Assembly (NCBI RefSeq): GCF_000319305.2
Contig: NZ_AMWJ02000002.1
Coordinates: 186,001-250,000 of the forward strand
Length of the DNA stretch: 64,000 bases
Direction of reading: 5' to 3'
Source: Pseudomonas bharatica CSV86
GTDB lineage: Bacteria; Pseudomonadota; Gammaproteobacteria; Pseudomonadales; Pseudomonadaceae
Shown: piece after piece, positions 10,649 through 19,741 of the stretch
Layout of the letters: every line of letters begins with the position of its first letter
Numbering within the stretch: position 1 is the stretch's first letter
Notes under the pieces: model-generated
Databases searched by the model: none
Told to the model about the DNA's origin: nothing
What the model saw: only the letters and a program-made list of their open reading frames with translations
Made by a program: the position numbers and the translations under genes

Positions 10649-10938
10649 GGCAGCCTGCACCACCATGACTGCGCGTATAGGACGCCATCTACTTCCTCTA
10701 GGCCGCTAATGTTCAGCCCGAGCTGCGCCATGCCGTTCACCCTGGCATCCAGGAGGCGAGGTATTTCGTCATTCCCTGGCGATGAACAATGAATCCAGGC
10801 CTCGACGCTGCAGCGACCCAGCGCCTGGCTTTGGCACTCATGTATATGCACATCAGCGAGAAGAGGCTTGGCCCTTTTCAATTCGGCCGGGGAAAGCGCG
10901 GCGCCTAGGTGCCGGCGACGAACAATGAGGAATTGCAT
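10645..10938 (-). CDS. Hypothetical SOS-controlled phage protein
   Basis: This 97 aa protein starts [20 protein letters not shown] at the ATG at 10938. I do not recognise a family. The gene is notable for its control: a perfect LexA-type palindrome ends eight bases upstream of the start codon. It is the first gene of a two-gene unit at the extreme prophage edge, separated from the spanin genes, so it can be induced by DNA damage independently of late transcription. An upstream in-frame ATG would lie inside the LexA box and is unlikely to be used. Confidence 0.65.
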   Translation of the reverse strand: MQFLIVRRRHLGAALSPAELKRAKPLLADVHIHECQSQALGRCSVEAWIHCSSPGNDEIPRLLDARVNGMAQLGLNISGLEEVDGVLYAQSWWCRLP

Positions 10939-10946
10939 GACGCACC

Positions 10947-10970
10947 AATACTGTATATGGGTACAGTATT
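10947..10970. promoter_or_regulatory. LexA-binding box (SOS operator)
   Basis: CTGTATATGGGTACAG at 10951-10966 fits the LexA consensus CTGT-N8-ACAG exactly. The palindrome extends outward to AATACTGT...ACAGTATT. It lies directly upstream of the gene starting at 10938. Confidence 0.85.
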
Positions 10971-11020
10971 TCACCATTCGACCACGGAGCGACGCCAGTA
11001 CCGCCCGGCGGGCTATGCTT

Positions 11021-11323
11021 CTACCGGCATGCCGAGACGGCCGCCTTCAGCTGCCTCTCGTAGCCGATGCGCTGCCTGCGCTCCGCCAGCAGCGCCCTAA
11101 CCTTCACCTCAAGGTTGTCGGCCTTGCGTAAACCGGCAGCAGCCCATACCGGCACCGCCACCTCTGGCGCCCGACACGGTACCTGTACCGGCACCTCGAC
11201 GCGCACGTACTGCACCTGCGGCTCAGTGCGGCTAGCGCACCCGGCTAGAGCCAGGACACCCACCATCCCGCTCCCACAGGCAAGGCCACGGATTACCTGG
11301 CTTGCAGCCTGAAAGACGCCCAT
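11021..11323 (-). CDS. Outer-membrane spanin Rz1-like lipoprotein
   Basis: This 100 aa protein starts at the ATG at 11323, with AGGAG seven bases upstream. A signal peptide ends in the lipobox LAGC (MVGVLALAGCASR), so the mature protein would be an outer-membrane lipoprotein. It lies just after the Rz-like gene. A longer form could start at the ATG at 11362, which overlaps the Rz stop. Together with Rz it would fuse inner and outer membranes in the last step of lysis. Confidence 0.75.
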   Translation of the reverse strand: MGVFQAASQVIRGLACGSGMVGVLALAGCASRTEPQVQYVRVEVPVQVPCRAPEVAVPVWAAAGLRKADNLEVKVRALLAERRQRIGYERQLKAAVSACR

Positions 11324-11358
11324 TTCGCTCCTGCAGGAGCGCCAGTTGCCGACCAGCC

Positions 11359-11721
11359 TCATAAGCCCAGCTCCTTGTCGATGATCGAGGAAGCGGCGGC
11401 ACACTGATCGCCACCGGTGCGCTCCTGCTGCAGCCGGTTCGCCGCGGTGTAGTCGAGATCCGCACTGGCCTTGGCTTCGCTCACTGCCTGCTCGGCGGCG
11501 GCCTGGCGTTCGTTCGCGGCCAGGGCTAGGTCGCCCAAGGCCTTGCCCTGCTCCGTGGCCAGGCCGGCGAGGTTGTCCCGGGCAGATTTGCAAGTGGTCG
11601 CCTGCTCCTGCTCGGCGTCGAGCAGCGGGCGGAAGTGGCCGGTTGTGGCCCAGCTGCCGACGGCCATGCCGAGAAGGATCAGTAGGCCGGCGGCGGTCAG
11701 GCGCAGCGCCCAGGCACTCAT
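11359..11721 (-). CDS. Inner-membrane spanin Rz-like protein
   Basis: This 120 aa protein has one N-terminal membrane segment (LTAAGLLILLGMAVGSWA) and a long periplasmic coiled coil rich in Ala, Glu and Gln, the build of i-spanins. Its start overlaps the endolysin stop (ATGA). It is followed by the Rz1-like lipoprotein, the normal order of a two-component spanin. Confidence 0.8.
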   Translation of the reverse strand: MSAWALRLTAAGLLILLGMAVGSWATTGHFRPLLDAEQEQATTCKSARDNLAGLATEQGKALGDLALAANERQAAAEQAVSEAKASADLDYTAANRLQQERTGGDQCAAASSIIDKELGL

Positions 11722-12149
11722 GCCGCCCCCAGGAATAGATCGCGCTCCGCGGCGCGGCGACGCACCAGGCCTGGGAGTACCTTGCCACCGGCCTTGTTCC
11801 AGCGCGGGAACTGGTCGGCGGCCCCGGCATAGTCCCCAGCATTCAGCAGGCGCCGGAGTGTCGAAGACTCCAGGTTTGCCGCACCCAGGTTGTAGGTGAA
11901 GCAGACCAGGGCATCCCACTGATCCTGGTTCAGCTTTGCGGTGACCAGCCGCTGCACTTCGGGCTCGAAGCGCTGCACATCGTTCAGGAGCATCCGCTCG
12001 GCCTGGTCCTTTGTGATCGTCATGCCGGGCTTCACGCCCCGGGTCGCGCCGTAGCCGATCGTCCAGACGCCGACCGAGTCTTGGTACGCCTGCAGGCGCA
12101 GGCCCTCGAATGACTTGATCAAGTTCAAGCCGCGTTGCGATGTACGCAT
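11718..12149 (-). CDS. Phage lysozyme (GH24 endolysin)
   Basis: This 143 aa muramidase cleaves the glycan backbone of peptidoglycan. It has the T4-lysozyme family active site: Glu in LIKSFEGLRL, then TIGYGATRGV with the catalytic Thr region. There is no signal-arrest membrane segment, so it should depend on a holin. I chose the ATG at 12149, with GGAGA nine bases upstream. The spanin genes follow it. No clear holin lies next to it. Confidence 0.92.
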   Translation of the reverse strand: MRTSQRGLNLIKSFEGLRLQAYQDSVGVWTIGYGATRGVKPGMTITKDQAERMLLNDVQRFEPEVQRLVTAKLNQDQWDALVCFTYNLGAANLESSTLRRLLNAGDYAGAADQFPRWNKAGGKVLPGLVRRRAAERDLFLGAA

Positions 12150-12161
12150 GGTTTTCTCCAA

Positions 12162-12190
12162 GCAAAAAAATACCGCCTCATGGGCGGCTG
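12162..12190 (-). terminator. Intrinsic terminator between tail-fibre and lysis genes
   Basis: A short CCGCC/GGCGG hairpin is followed on the minus strand by seven Ts, just upstream of the endolysin Shine-Dalgarno sequence. Lysis gene expression from the late promoter would require read-through. Confidence 0.6.
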
Positions 12191-12206
12191 GTGGGCGCGG
12201 TGCGAA

Positions 12207-12803
12207 TCAGGCCGGCGGCGCGGGCCAGTCGATGCTGTTCGGGTAGCCTGGCTGCTCGGGCAGACGGTTGAGCGCCACGCGGTAGCGCTTCCACTCTTTC
12301 AATAGCGCAGCTTCGGCCTCAGTGGCTTCGTCGAGATCAACAGCGTCCTGGAGCGGAGCAATCGAGCTGTCTGCCGCGGCGCGGCGCGATGCGGTGTCGG
12401 CGACTACGGCGGCAAGGTGGCGCGCAGCGTCTGCCTCGGCCTTCATCTCGGCGGTAATCATCTGAGACCAATCGATGACACCTGGTACCGAAGATGCATA
12501 AACCTGAGCCGTGGTGCCGGGCAGCAGGATCGGGCCGTCGGCCGGGTTGACGATGTCGCGCGGGAAGCGAGCAGATTCGGGGGCGTCGGCGGCATGCGGA
12601 AGGAGTATCGTCACCTGCACGCCCTCAGCAGTTTTTTCGATGTCACCGAAGATCCAGGGGCAGTCTGCAGCGCCGGCGGGCAGCGTTGCGCCGAGCGGCA
12701 GATTGGCGAAATCGAACTTCACGCCATTGACTGTCAGCGCGTCTCCCGCTCTGAGCACGCTCAATTGATCATCCCGGCGCTGAGGGCTGAACTTGATGCG
12801 CAT
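12207..12803 (-). CDS. Tail fibre assembly-like protein
   Basis: This 198 aa protein begins MRIKFSPQRRDDQLSV. Its C terminus (LLKEWKRYRVALNRLP, then PNSIDWPAPP) is the hallmark of tail fibre assembly chaperones. The start overlaps the stop of the preceding fibre gene by one base. It probably helps fold or trimerise the fibre encoded upstream. Confidence 0.75.
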   Translation of the reverse strand: MRIKFSPQRRDDQLSVLRAGDALTVNGVKFDFANLPLGATLPAGAADCPWIFGDIEKTAEGVQVTILLPHAADAPESARFPRDIVNPADGPILLPGTTAQVYASSVPGVIDWSQMITAEMKAEADAARHLAAVVADTASRRAAADSSIAPLQDAVDLDEATEAEAALLKEWKRYRVALNRLPEQPGYPNSIDWPAPPA

Positions 12804-13576
12804 TATTTCCACCTCCCTTGGGCCATGTAGCAAATATCGATTGTCGCTGCCGTCGATCGCGCGATCTGGCTTGCGATGTAGACGCCTGGCCAGCTTGACT
12901 GGTTTGAGAGCCCGGCAGGCACGGTGAAGCACTCGAACTCGCCGGTTGCAGTGATGCTGATTGTGGGTATCTCAGAGAACGGCGCCGGGTAGGCAACCGC
13001 CGCTTCGATAGCACTGAAGAACAATGCGCCGGAGGAGGCGTTCATCGTCTTCGGCACACGTCGCGTGCACCAGCACGTCAGCGATCCATCGAGGTACTTT
13101 GTGTAACTGCCGCTCGAATTCGAGCCGCGCTCGATAATCGCGCCGGCGGCGACTGTGCCGACAACATCAGCCACGGCGGCACTCTTCAGGCCGAGGCCTG
13201 CCCGGCCTGCTGCTGCCGTTGCTCCGCCTGTGCCGCCCATGGCAACCGGGACGATGTCCTGGCTTGCAACATCTCCAAGGCCGGCAAGCGTCGCGCCCCA
13301 CTGATCGACGATCTGACGTAGCCGGTCTGCGGACTCTTTAACGTATCCCTGCATTGGGGCCAGCGCGTAGCTGCCCGCAGTAACTGTCGCCCCTTGATAG
13401 GCCGGCAGAATCGAAAGCACGAGATCACTGGCAATGTTCACAACCTCATACCAGCGGCCATCTGGCCCCAGGAACGCGTCGCCAACTCGGCTATTCGCGG
13501 AGAAGTTAGTATTAGTACCAGTTACGGTGGTTTGGCCAGAAGCAATTGCAACTGTGCCTGTTTTATACCAAGGCAT
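12803..13576 (-). CDS. Tail fibre protein
   Basis: This 257 aa protein starts MPWYKTGTVAIASGQTTVTG, a motif common at the N terminus of Pseudomonas phage and pyocin fibres. A glycine-rich linker (VAMGGTGGATAAAGRAGLGL) typical of fibre shafts follows, then a beta-rich C-terminal region that would contact the host. It is coupled to the fibre assembly gene. Confidence 0.75.
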   Translation of the reverse strand: MPWYKTGTVAIASGQTTVTGTNTNFSANSRVGDAFLGPDGRWYEVVNIASDLVLSILPAYQGATVTAGSYALAPMQGYVKESADRLRQIVDQWGATLAGLGDVASQDIVPVAMGGTGGATAAAGRAGLGLKSAAVADVVGTVAAGAIIERGSNSSGSYTKYLDGSLTCWCTRRVPKTMNASSGALFFSAIEAAVAYPAPFSEIPTISITATGEFECFTVPAGLSNQSSWPGVYIASQIARSTAATIDICYMAQGRWK

Positions 13577-13585
13577 AGAAGTTCC

Positions 13586-14437
13586 TTAGTTCAATGGAAA
13601 GGGAAGACCGGATGTCCTGATAACAAGTGCACGAGGAAGGAGCGCAGGCACAGCGCGCCAATAGTTTATCGGTGAGCTACCGACCGATGTTCTTGTTGTT
13701 GCCGCCGCAACAGTGAAGATAAATCGGACCCCGCCTACATAGCCGCCTGCACCCTCTTGGCATCCATACTCTAAGCCGCCGTATCCAGCAGCGGAGCCGT
13801 TGCATAAAGCAGACCTGGTGAATGTGATCGACGCCGCTAGCTCGCCACCAGTGACCGGCACGTCTACGCACGACTTCATCTGGTTGTACGTTGCGCCACC
13901 GTTATTTCCGATCATCTGGTTGTAGCCGCCGGCATATGCCGTGTATCTGACATCGTTGGCAAATATCGCGCCGGGCGGAGGAGCCTCTACAGAGGCAATG
14001 ATGTTCAACGGCGCCTGGGCGGAGTTGAACGTGAGCTCCCATGGGTTCTCCTTGAAGCACTTCAACCCATTGATTGGCCCGTCATCAGACATCAAGTCGA
14101 AGACATACGCTTTCGTTGAAGTTGAAGCCCCAACGAAAAGCAGTGTCTTTTGCCCATCAACCAGCATCTCCCCGCACGGACTGCCGTCCCCAACAAGGAA
14201 CGCTATGGGTGAAGACCACTTGCTTAGCGAGATTCCATATATGGGCTCCCGAGGAGCAGTGTCATCCGCCCAATTGGCACCGTTATTTGGGTCGAGGTTT
14301 GCACTGCGTAGATACTTTTGCGGCCAATTACCGACGAACTGTAAGTACCCGCTCTTTCTCAACCCATATGAAATCAGATCCGTATCAAACAGTAGCTGCT
14401 GGTCCTGCTGTCTATATGCAACAAACTTTCCAGGCAT
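13586..14437 (-). CDS. Hypothetical tail-tip or fibre-associated protein
   Basis: This 283 aa protein begins MPGKFVAYRQQDQQLLFDTD. It is rich in aromatic and Gly/Asn residues with little predicted helix, as in virion surface proteins. I do not recognise a named domain. It lies between the tail-tip protein J and the fibre and overlaps the upstream 101 aa gene by one base. Confidence 0.55.
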   Translation of the reverse strand: MPGKFVAYRQQDQQLLFDTDLISYGLRKSGYLQFVGNWPQKYLRSANLDPNNGANWADDTAPREPIYGISLSKWSSPIAFLVGDGSPCGEMLVDGQKTLLFVGASTSTKAYVFDLMSDDGPINGLKCFKENPWELTFNSAQAPLNIIASVEAPPPGAIFANDVRYTAYAGGYNQMIGNNGGATYNQMKSCVDVPVTGGELAASITFTRSALCNGSAAGYGGLEYGCQEGAGGYVGGVRFIFTVAAATTRTSVGSSPINYWRAVPALLPRALVIRTSGLPFPLN

Positions 14438-14742
14438 CAGTAGTACCCATAGTAGATGCGACAGTTAGCCGAAAAGTAGCCCCAGCCACTTGTGCTGTAG
14501 GAATACGCCCATGACATGGTGTTTCCCGAAATGCTTACGCCTGGCCGCTTGCCTTTCTCCCGATTCAAATCGACCAGCGGCACGACCATGTAGAACCGCT
14601 GCCGACCTGCCGGTACCGGCGGCAGCGTGGCGCTTCCGTTTGCCGCAGCGGTCACGATGCTTCCCTGCATCTGACTGATCAGGACCGTCATGTCGGTCAC
14701 AACCTGGCCGCTCTCCGCGAAAGCAAGAAAACCGGTACTCAT
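14437..14742 (-). CDS. Small tail-associated protein
   Basis: This 101 aa protein has an ATGA overlap with the end of the J-like gene. The C terminus is rich in Tyr, Ser and Gly (YSYSTSGWGYF). It recurs in position after J in Pseudomonas lambda-like phages, where small tail-tip proteins are typical; function unknown. Confidence 0.5.
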   Translation of the reverse strand: MSTGFLAFAESGQVVTDMTVLISQMQGSIVTAAANGSATLPPVPAGRQRFYMVVPLVDLNREKGKRPGVSISGNTMSWAYSYSTSGWGYFSANCRIYYGYY

Positions 14743-17700
14743 ATACCGATCCCCATCTTCGTTGCCGGATTACCGCTGTTGTAGTAGGTGTTGACTTGGC
14801 CGTTGGTGATCAACGTCGAGCCGTTTGCGTCCTGCCCGCGGAACGCCACTTGTCCAGTCTTGAAGTTCATTTCCAGGAGCGGCCGATTGTTCGCGTCAAC
14901 AGCCTCGGAAACAATCGACATGCCCGCGACAATCTGCTGAATGAACGCCGTGTTGATGACTGCCGAGTTAATGAACACTTGCCCGTTCTGAACCACGAAT
15001 GGGCTCGTCAGAGCACCGTTTACTCCATTGACTACCGCGAAGCGATCCGCCTGGACCAGAAACTGGCTCTGCAGCCCACCGGGGCCGTTCTCGATACCGA
15101 GTCCGATGCTCGCGGCAACGTACTGCCCATAGTTGTTGAGCTGCATCTTCACAGCCCACATCGTGCTGGCCTTGCCTTCAAAATTGGCCTGGGCCTGACT
15201 GACGGTCTGCACCGCCGCGTTCGTCTGCCCAATCGAGACTTCCAGCGTCTCCGATCGCTTGGCCTGAACCTCATCTGCAGTTGCGCGCACGCGAGACTCA
15301 TCGGCGATCTTCGCGGAATGCTCCCACGCCTTCATCGCCCCGGCCAAGTCGCCTTCGCCGTCTTCGTCGCGACTATCCTGGGGAGGGACGAATGTTGCTT
15401 GCATCAGCCCGATACGCTCAGCCAGAACCTGGTCACCGTCGGCCCTTGCCACCTCCTCGGTCGCCAGCCCTGCCTCGTTTTCTTCGACCGCGGCTTCAAT
15501 ATTGCTGAACCTTGTGGCCGCTGCCTGCTCGCCTGTTGCGACCACGCGCTCAAGCGCGCCGATTGATGCAGAGTTGTCACCCACTTCTGCATCAAGCGCA
15601 GTGATCCGCTCGACCATTGCGAAGTTCTCGCCGGCCCTGGTACGCACTTCCTGAGCAAATCGGGCCCGTGAATCCCAGCCATCCATCGCATCTGCAAGCT
15701 CCCCCTCCCCGCTCTCGGCGCGATATGCGGCCTGGACTGCCTGGATCATCGACGCCTGAGCCTCGATCCTGCCGTCGATCTCAACAATGTCGCTGGTGTT
15801 TTTCTGAACTGCGCTGGCAAGGCCATTTGCAACTTCGGCGATGCTGCCGATATCGACCCAGAATGCTGGGTTCGGCGGCCCATTGCCGCCATCCGACGCA
15901 GCGGGCACGTTCGCAATCGCCGTGTAAAGCCGGTGACCGCTGCGCACGCTATCGTCACGCAGATACGAATTCTCAGGCACGTATTCAAGCGGGTCGGTGA
16001 TATCGCTGATTAGATCCTCAAGTTCCTCTTTCGCCTGATTGATCCTATCGTTCACCGAGCCCGGGGCGTCGCCGGAGATTTTCTCGATCTCCTTCAGCAG
16101 CTCCTGGCCGAGCTCGCTCTCGCCGATCTGGCCGGCGATCATCTCAAGAATCGGCGCAGCGTCAGAACTGGAGCGCCCCAGCACGCCGCTGCCCACTGGA
16201 TACCAAGCCCCGATGTTGCCGGTTCGATCCACCAGGCGAGCCCAGAAGAAGAACGATACGCCGGCGGCCAGGCCAATCATTTTGAAGTCGCTCTGCGGAT
16301 ACGCCAGGTCGGTGAGCTTCGTCGCCGACTCCAGGCTGTTGCTCGGGCTGTACCAGATCTCGGTGCGCTGGGTGTCCTCGGCGCCAACGGGGAAGGTCCA
16401 CTTCAGGCCGATGGCGAATAGCTCGCTGGTGGCGGTCAGGCTGGTGAGCGCCGGCGGCAGGCCCTCCTTGCCCTTGAGCTCGGTAAGCACGGATGACGTC
16501 CAGGTCGAGGTGATATCGAACGGACTCACCGCACGGACGCGGGCCAGGTAGGCGCCGGCGTAGAACCCCACAACATCGACGGACGTAGTGCCGGTGCGCT
16601 GCAGCCGCATCCAGTTGCCGCTGTCCTTGCGCCACTCAGCGTCGTAGGCGACAGCACCGTCCACCGCCGGCCAAGCAATGGTCATGGTACTCACGGCTAT
16701 GCCCTGGTCCACGGCATAGTCGGAAGACAGGCTCACGCTCGCCGGTGGCGGTACCGTGGTCACCGGAATGACGCTGATCGGCCGCTCGTCCAGCTTCGCG
16801 CCAGTGTCGATAACAGCGAACTTGCTGGGGTTGAACTCCAGCGCAGTGAACTCGTACTCGCCTTCCGTGGTGCGGGTGCGCTTCAGAACCCGGAACAGCT
16901 GGACGGCCAGGTCCTCGTAGTCGATCGCCCACTGAAGCTGCGGCTCAGGCTGGAGCGCATAGGCGACAGTCACCGTCACGGCACGGCCCGCAACAGATTC
17001 TACGGTGCGACCCTGGGCCGTGCCGTTGGGAAGGTTCACAATCAGGCGGTCGCCGGGCTTGATCGGGGTGTCGCGGTCTAACGTCACGGTGCGCCCAGCA
17101 ACAGCGGAGATTCGGCCGCCGTTCGGCCTGCCGGCGACGAGTTCGTCGGCAACCGGAATGACGTACCCAGGCAGCACGTTCGCGCCTTCCATCCCGGTCT
17201 TGAATGTGACGGTGCGGTCCTGGTTGTTGCTCAGCAGCGCCCACTTCCCGCGGCGCTGGGCCTCGCTGGCCCGGGTGCAGCCGATCGCGGATAGCTCGAT
17301 TGGCCGATCCCGGTACCGGCGCTGCAGCGCCAGGTCGGTAACAGGAATGACGTCGGTGTCGTAGTTGTTCGCCGGGTTGTCGTAGCTGACCAGGGCACGA
17401 CTGTAGTGCGTGCCGCGCTCGGCGCCGCCGTACACGAAGTCACCGTCGATGACGTTCGCGCGCGTGAAGACATAGTCGATGTCCTGCGCCCGGGGCATGT
17501 CAGCGTGCAAGAACAGTGCGCCCTGGGCCCAGTACACCATCCCGCGGTAGATTGCGGACAGGTCGCGCAACAGCGTCCAGGCCTCGGCCTTGCCCTGCAG
17601 GTTCAGATCGCAGAGGTAGCGAGGCTCCATGCCGCCGACGCCGTCGGGCACCAACTGGTCGCAATACTGGGCGATGCGGTACATCTCCCACTTGTCCACC

Positions 17701-18617
17701 ATCCAAGACTGGATGCGCTTGCCCAGGCCGAAACGGTCTTCTACGCAGATCCCGTAGGTCGCCCATACCGGATTATTGGTCCAGGCCTGCTTGAACGTGC
17801 CGTCCCAGATCCCCGTGTAGGTCCGGGTCTCAGGATCGTAGTTGCTCGGCACCGGCCAGCGCCGTGCTTTGCAATCGACAGTGACGGACGGGATGTTCTG
17901 GAACTGCTGGGCATCGAACTCGATGTAGAGCAGCGCCGTGTTCGGATAGCGCAGCTTCTGGTCGATGATCTCGGTGTAGCCGGCGATCATCATCGTGTCT
18001 GCGACGCGGTCGCTGCCGCTGTTCGGCGTGAGGCGGCGAACGCGAAGCAGCCAGCCCGAGGTCGCCGCCGGCAGGTCAACACGCACAGAGCGCTGGTAAC
18101 CGTTGGTGGTCTTGCCGGCCACAGCGCCAGGCTGGGCCTCAACATAGGGACCGCCGTCGGTGGCCACGTCAATCGCGTAGTCGATACGGTAACCGTTGGT
18201 GTTGCCGGCATTGTCTTGGCTGGCAAGACGCGGCCAAGAGAATCGCAGGCGCACGGCGGAGAGCTGGGTGTTGCTCAGCGAGCGCACGAACGGGTTGTCG
18301 CTGCGCAGTTCGACGTTGGTGGTCGTCTCGCTTTCGATCGCAGGGATACCCTGGATGTAGTCCTGCTCCACGGATCCGCGACGCCACTCCCACTTCACCC
18401 CGGGGAAATTGACGTTGCCGCTGGCATCCATGATCGGGGTGTTGTCCAGGTAGATATCCCGGTCCGTCGGCGTGCCCTCGAACTCACCCTCACCCACCGC
18501 AATCAGGATCTTGGCGATGTTGGTGGACCGCAGGCTGTCGGGTGCCTCTACCGGGGTTTTCGGCTTGCTTTCGCCGCCTTTGGCGCCGGTAATATCGGGG
18601 GAAAGTGCTGCGCCCAT
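14739..18617 (-). CDS. Tail tip attachment protein J-like (host specificity)
   Basis: This 1292 aa protein is the central tail tip and baseplate component that determines receptor binding. The N terminus (MGAALSPDITGAKGG, then SLRSTNIAKILIAVGEGEFEG) and the following phage-tail-3 and fibronectin III-like domains are typical of lambda gpJ. The C-terminal third is coiled-coil rich (about 15,150-16,000) and ends in a receptor-facing domain. I chose the ATG at 18617, after GGAGGAAAC, because upstream in-frame residues are low-complexity intergenic translation. Confidence 0.92.
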   Translation of the reverse strand: MGAALSPDITGAKGGESKPKTPVEAPDSLRSTNIAKILIAVGEGEFEGTPTDRDIYLDNTPIMDASGNVNFPGVKWEWRRGSVEQDYIQGIPAIESETTTNVELRSDNPFVRSLSNTQLSAVRLRFSWPRLASQDNAGNTNGYRIDYAIDVATDGGPYVEAQPGAVAGKTTNGYQRSVRVDLPAATSGWLLRVRRLTPNSGSDRVADTMMIAGYTEIIDQKLRYPNTALLYIEFDAQQFQNIPSVTVDCKARRWPVPSNYDPETRTYTGIWDGTFKQAWTNNPVWATYGICVEDRFGLGKRIQSWMVDKWEMYRIAQYCDQLVPDGVGGMEPRYLCDLNLQGKAEAWTLLRDLSAIYRGMVYWAQGALFLHADMPRAQDIDYVFTRANVIDGDFVYGGAERGTHYSRALVSYDNPANNYDTDVIPVTDLALQRRYRDRPIELSAIGCTRASEAQRRGKWALLSNNQDRTVTFKTGMEGANVLPGYVIPVADELVAGRPNGGRISAVAGRTVTLDRDTPIKPGDRLIVNLPNGTAQGRTVESVAGRAVTVTVAYALQPEPQLQWAIDYEDLAVQLFRVLKRTRTTEGEYEFTALEFNPSKFAVIDTGAKLDERPISVIPVTTVPPPASVSLSSDYAVDQGIAVSTMTIAWPAVDGAVAYDAEWRKDSGNWMRLQRTGTTSVDVVGFYAGAYLARVRAVSPFDITSTWTSSVLTELKGKEGLPPALTSLTATSELFAIGLKWTFPVGAEDTQRTEIWYSPSNSLESATKLTDLAYPQSDFKMIGLAAGVSFFFWARLVDRTGNIGAWYPVGSGVLGRSSSDAAPILEMIAGQIGESELGQELLKEIEKISGDAPGSVNDRINQAKEELEDLISDITDPLEYVPENSYLRDDSVRSGHRLYTAIANVPAASDGGNGPPNPAFWVDIGSIAEVANGLASAVQKNTSDIVEIDGRIEAQASMIQAVQAAYRAESGEGELADAMDGWDSRARFAQEVRTRAGENFAMVERITALDAEVGDNSASIGALERVVATGEQAAATRFSNIEAAVEENEAGLATEEVARADGDQVLAERIGLMQATFVPPQDSRDEDGEGDLAGAMKAWEHSAKIADESRVRATADEVQAKRSETLEVSIGQTNAAVQTVSQAQANFEGKASTMWAVKMQLNNYGQYVAASIGLGIENGPGGLQSQFLVQADRFAVVNGVNGALTSPFVVQNGQVFINSAVINTAFIQQIVAGMSIVSEAVDANNRPLLEMNFKTGQVAFRGQDANGSTLITNGQVNTYYNSGNPATKMGIGI

Positions 18618-18631
18618 GTTTCCTCCAGGCA

Positions 18632-18656
18632 ATAAAAAACCGCCCGGAGGCGGCTG
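18632..18656 (-). terminator. Intrinsic terminator between I-like and J-like genes
   Basis: A CCGCC/GGCGG hairpin with a 4-base loop is followed on the minus strand by six Ts, about 20 bases upstream of the J start. Confidence 0.65.
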
Positions 18657-18672
18657 GTTCGTAGCGTTCGAG

Positions 18673-19260
18673 TCAGGTTTTGTCTTCGGCGTAGATGGAG
18701 GCCGAAATGATCGCCCCGCCCCACCGGCGCTTGCCGATACAGATCGGGACTGGGTTGCCGCTGGCGGTGGTGTTCTTGGCGCTGCCGAAGGCGTAGCTCG
18801 GCAGGTTCTCCGGTGCGGCACTCTGGGACAGTCCCTTCGCCTGGGGGCTGAGCATTTGAATTACGCCGCCGGCGGTTAATGCGATACCTGGCCCCAGAGT
18901 TGCACCGTTCGTGAAGGGGCTCAGCACGATCAACACAACCCCGATAATTGTTTGCAGTAATCCGGCCCGCTTGCTGCCATGTACCACAGGCACAAATCGC
19001 AGTTCAGTCGCACCGCTGCGGTCAATCTCGTCCTCGCCTATGTTCCTGCCATTTTTGAACACGGCAAATCTCAACCCCCGCTCTTCAGCCCTGGCAAGCT
19101 CTCTGGCGAATCCTGGATGATTAACATCCATAGCCTTGACTGCCTCGCGGACAGTGCCCCTGTCGAGGAAGAATTTATGGTCCTTTCCAAACAAGCGCCT
19201 GAGAAAACCACAAAGAACGATCTCCGTTGGGGCTGGCATGACTCCAAGCATTGCTGACAT
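18673..19260 (-). CDS. Tail assembly protein I-like
   Basis: This 195 aa protein has an N-terminal ubiquitin-like region (VREAVKAMDVNHPGFAREL) followed by a Gly-rich hydrophobic stretch (GLLQTIIGVVLIVLSPFTNG) and a C-terminal region found in lambda gpI. It takes part in tail tip assembly. It normally lies between K and J, but here K is about 12 kb upstream, separated by accessory DNA. An ATG at 19239 is a possible alternative start. Confidence 0.88.
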   Translation of the reverse strand: MSAMLGVMPAPTEIVLCGFLRRLFGKDHKFFLDRGTVREAVKAMDVNHPGFARELARAEERGLRFAVFKNGRNIGEDEIDRSGATELRFVPVVHGSKRAGLLQTIIGVVLIVLSPFTNGATLGPGIALTAGGVIQMLSPQAKGLSQSAAPENLPSYAFGSAKNTTASGNPVPICIGKRRWGGAIISASIYAEDKT

Positions 19261-19275
19261 TTGCGGATCTCCAGA

Positions 19276-19301
19276 AACAAAAAACCGCCCGAAGGCGGCA
19301 T
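19276..19301 (-). terminator. Intrinsic terminator upstream of the I-like gene
   Basis: A GCCGCC/GGCGGT-type hairpin is followed on the minus strand by six Ts, between the 143 aa lipoprotein gene and the I-like gene. Confidence 0.65.
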
Positions 19302-19309
19302 GGATTTAT

Positions 19310-19741
19310 TCAAAGTGATGTGGGTCGTAGGTCGAGACCACTATTGGTGTCGCCGGATATCCTGAACCTCTGCGACTCTCCTTGCTTCAAGTCCGCAGAC
19401 GACTCCTTGATGGACTGGCCAATCTCCAGCCCGCAAAGCCCATTACCCATGGGATCGCCTGACAGACCCAGAATGTGCCGCCCCTCGGAAACTCGGAAGG
19501 TCACTGTCTCACCCGTCGCAATACGGGCGGCGAGTTTTCCATCTATCAAAACGCCGACATAGCAACCACCGCCTGCGATCCATCCCGTGTCCCGGGTCAC
19601 AGTGATGGAGGAGCCAGCGTGGGCAGGCGATTCATAAATGATACGCTCGAGCGGTGCGGCCTTGGCCTTATCCGAAGAGACAGGTGATGTTGTGCACCCC
19701 GCCAGCAAAGCCAGCCCCATTACAGCAAACAAAATTCGCAT
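19310..19741 (-). CDS. Small lipoprotein, prophage cargo
   Basis: This 143 aa protein starts at the ATG at 19741 with GGAG seven bases upstream. A signal peptide ends in lipobox LLAGC. The mature domain (GCYVGVLIDGKLAARI, then GRHILGL) resembles DUF2846-type small periplasmic beta proteins, though I cannot confirm it. It lies directly downstream of the lipoprotein gene broken by the first ISL3 element, with which it probably formed an operon. Phage lipoproteins often block superinfection or change the surface, but no function can be read here. Confidence 0.7.
   Translation of the reverse strand: MRILFAVMGLALLAGCTTSPVSSDKAKAAPLERIIYESPAHAGSSITVTRDTGWIAGGGCYVGVLIDGKLAARIATGETVTFRVSEGRHILGLSGDPMGNGLCGLEIGQSIKESSADLKQGESQRFRISGDTNSGLDLRPTSL

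Noticed and set aside
11359..12165. A 268-codon frame spanning endolysin and Rz
   Set aside because: Only its last 120 codons are the Rz gene; the first part is out of frame with the endolysin and has no family features.
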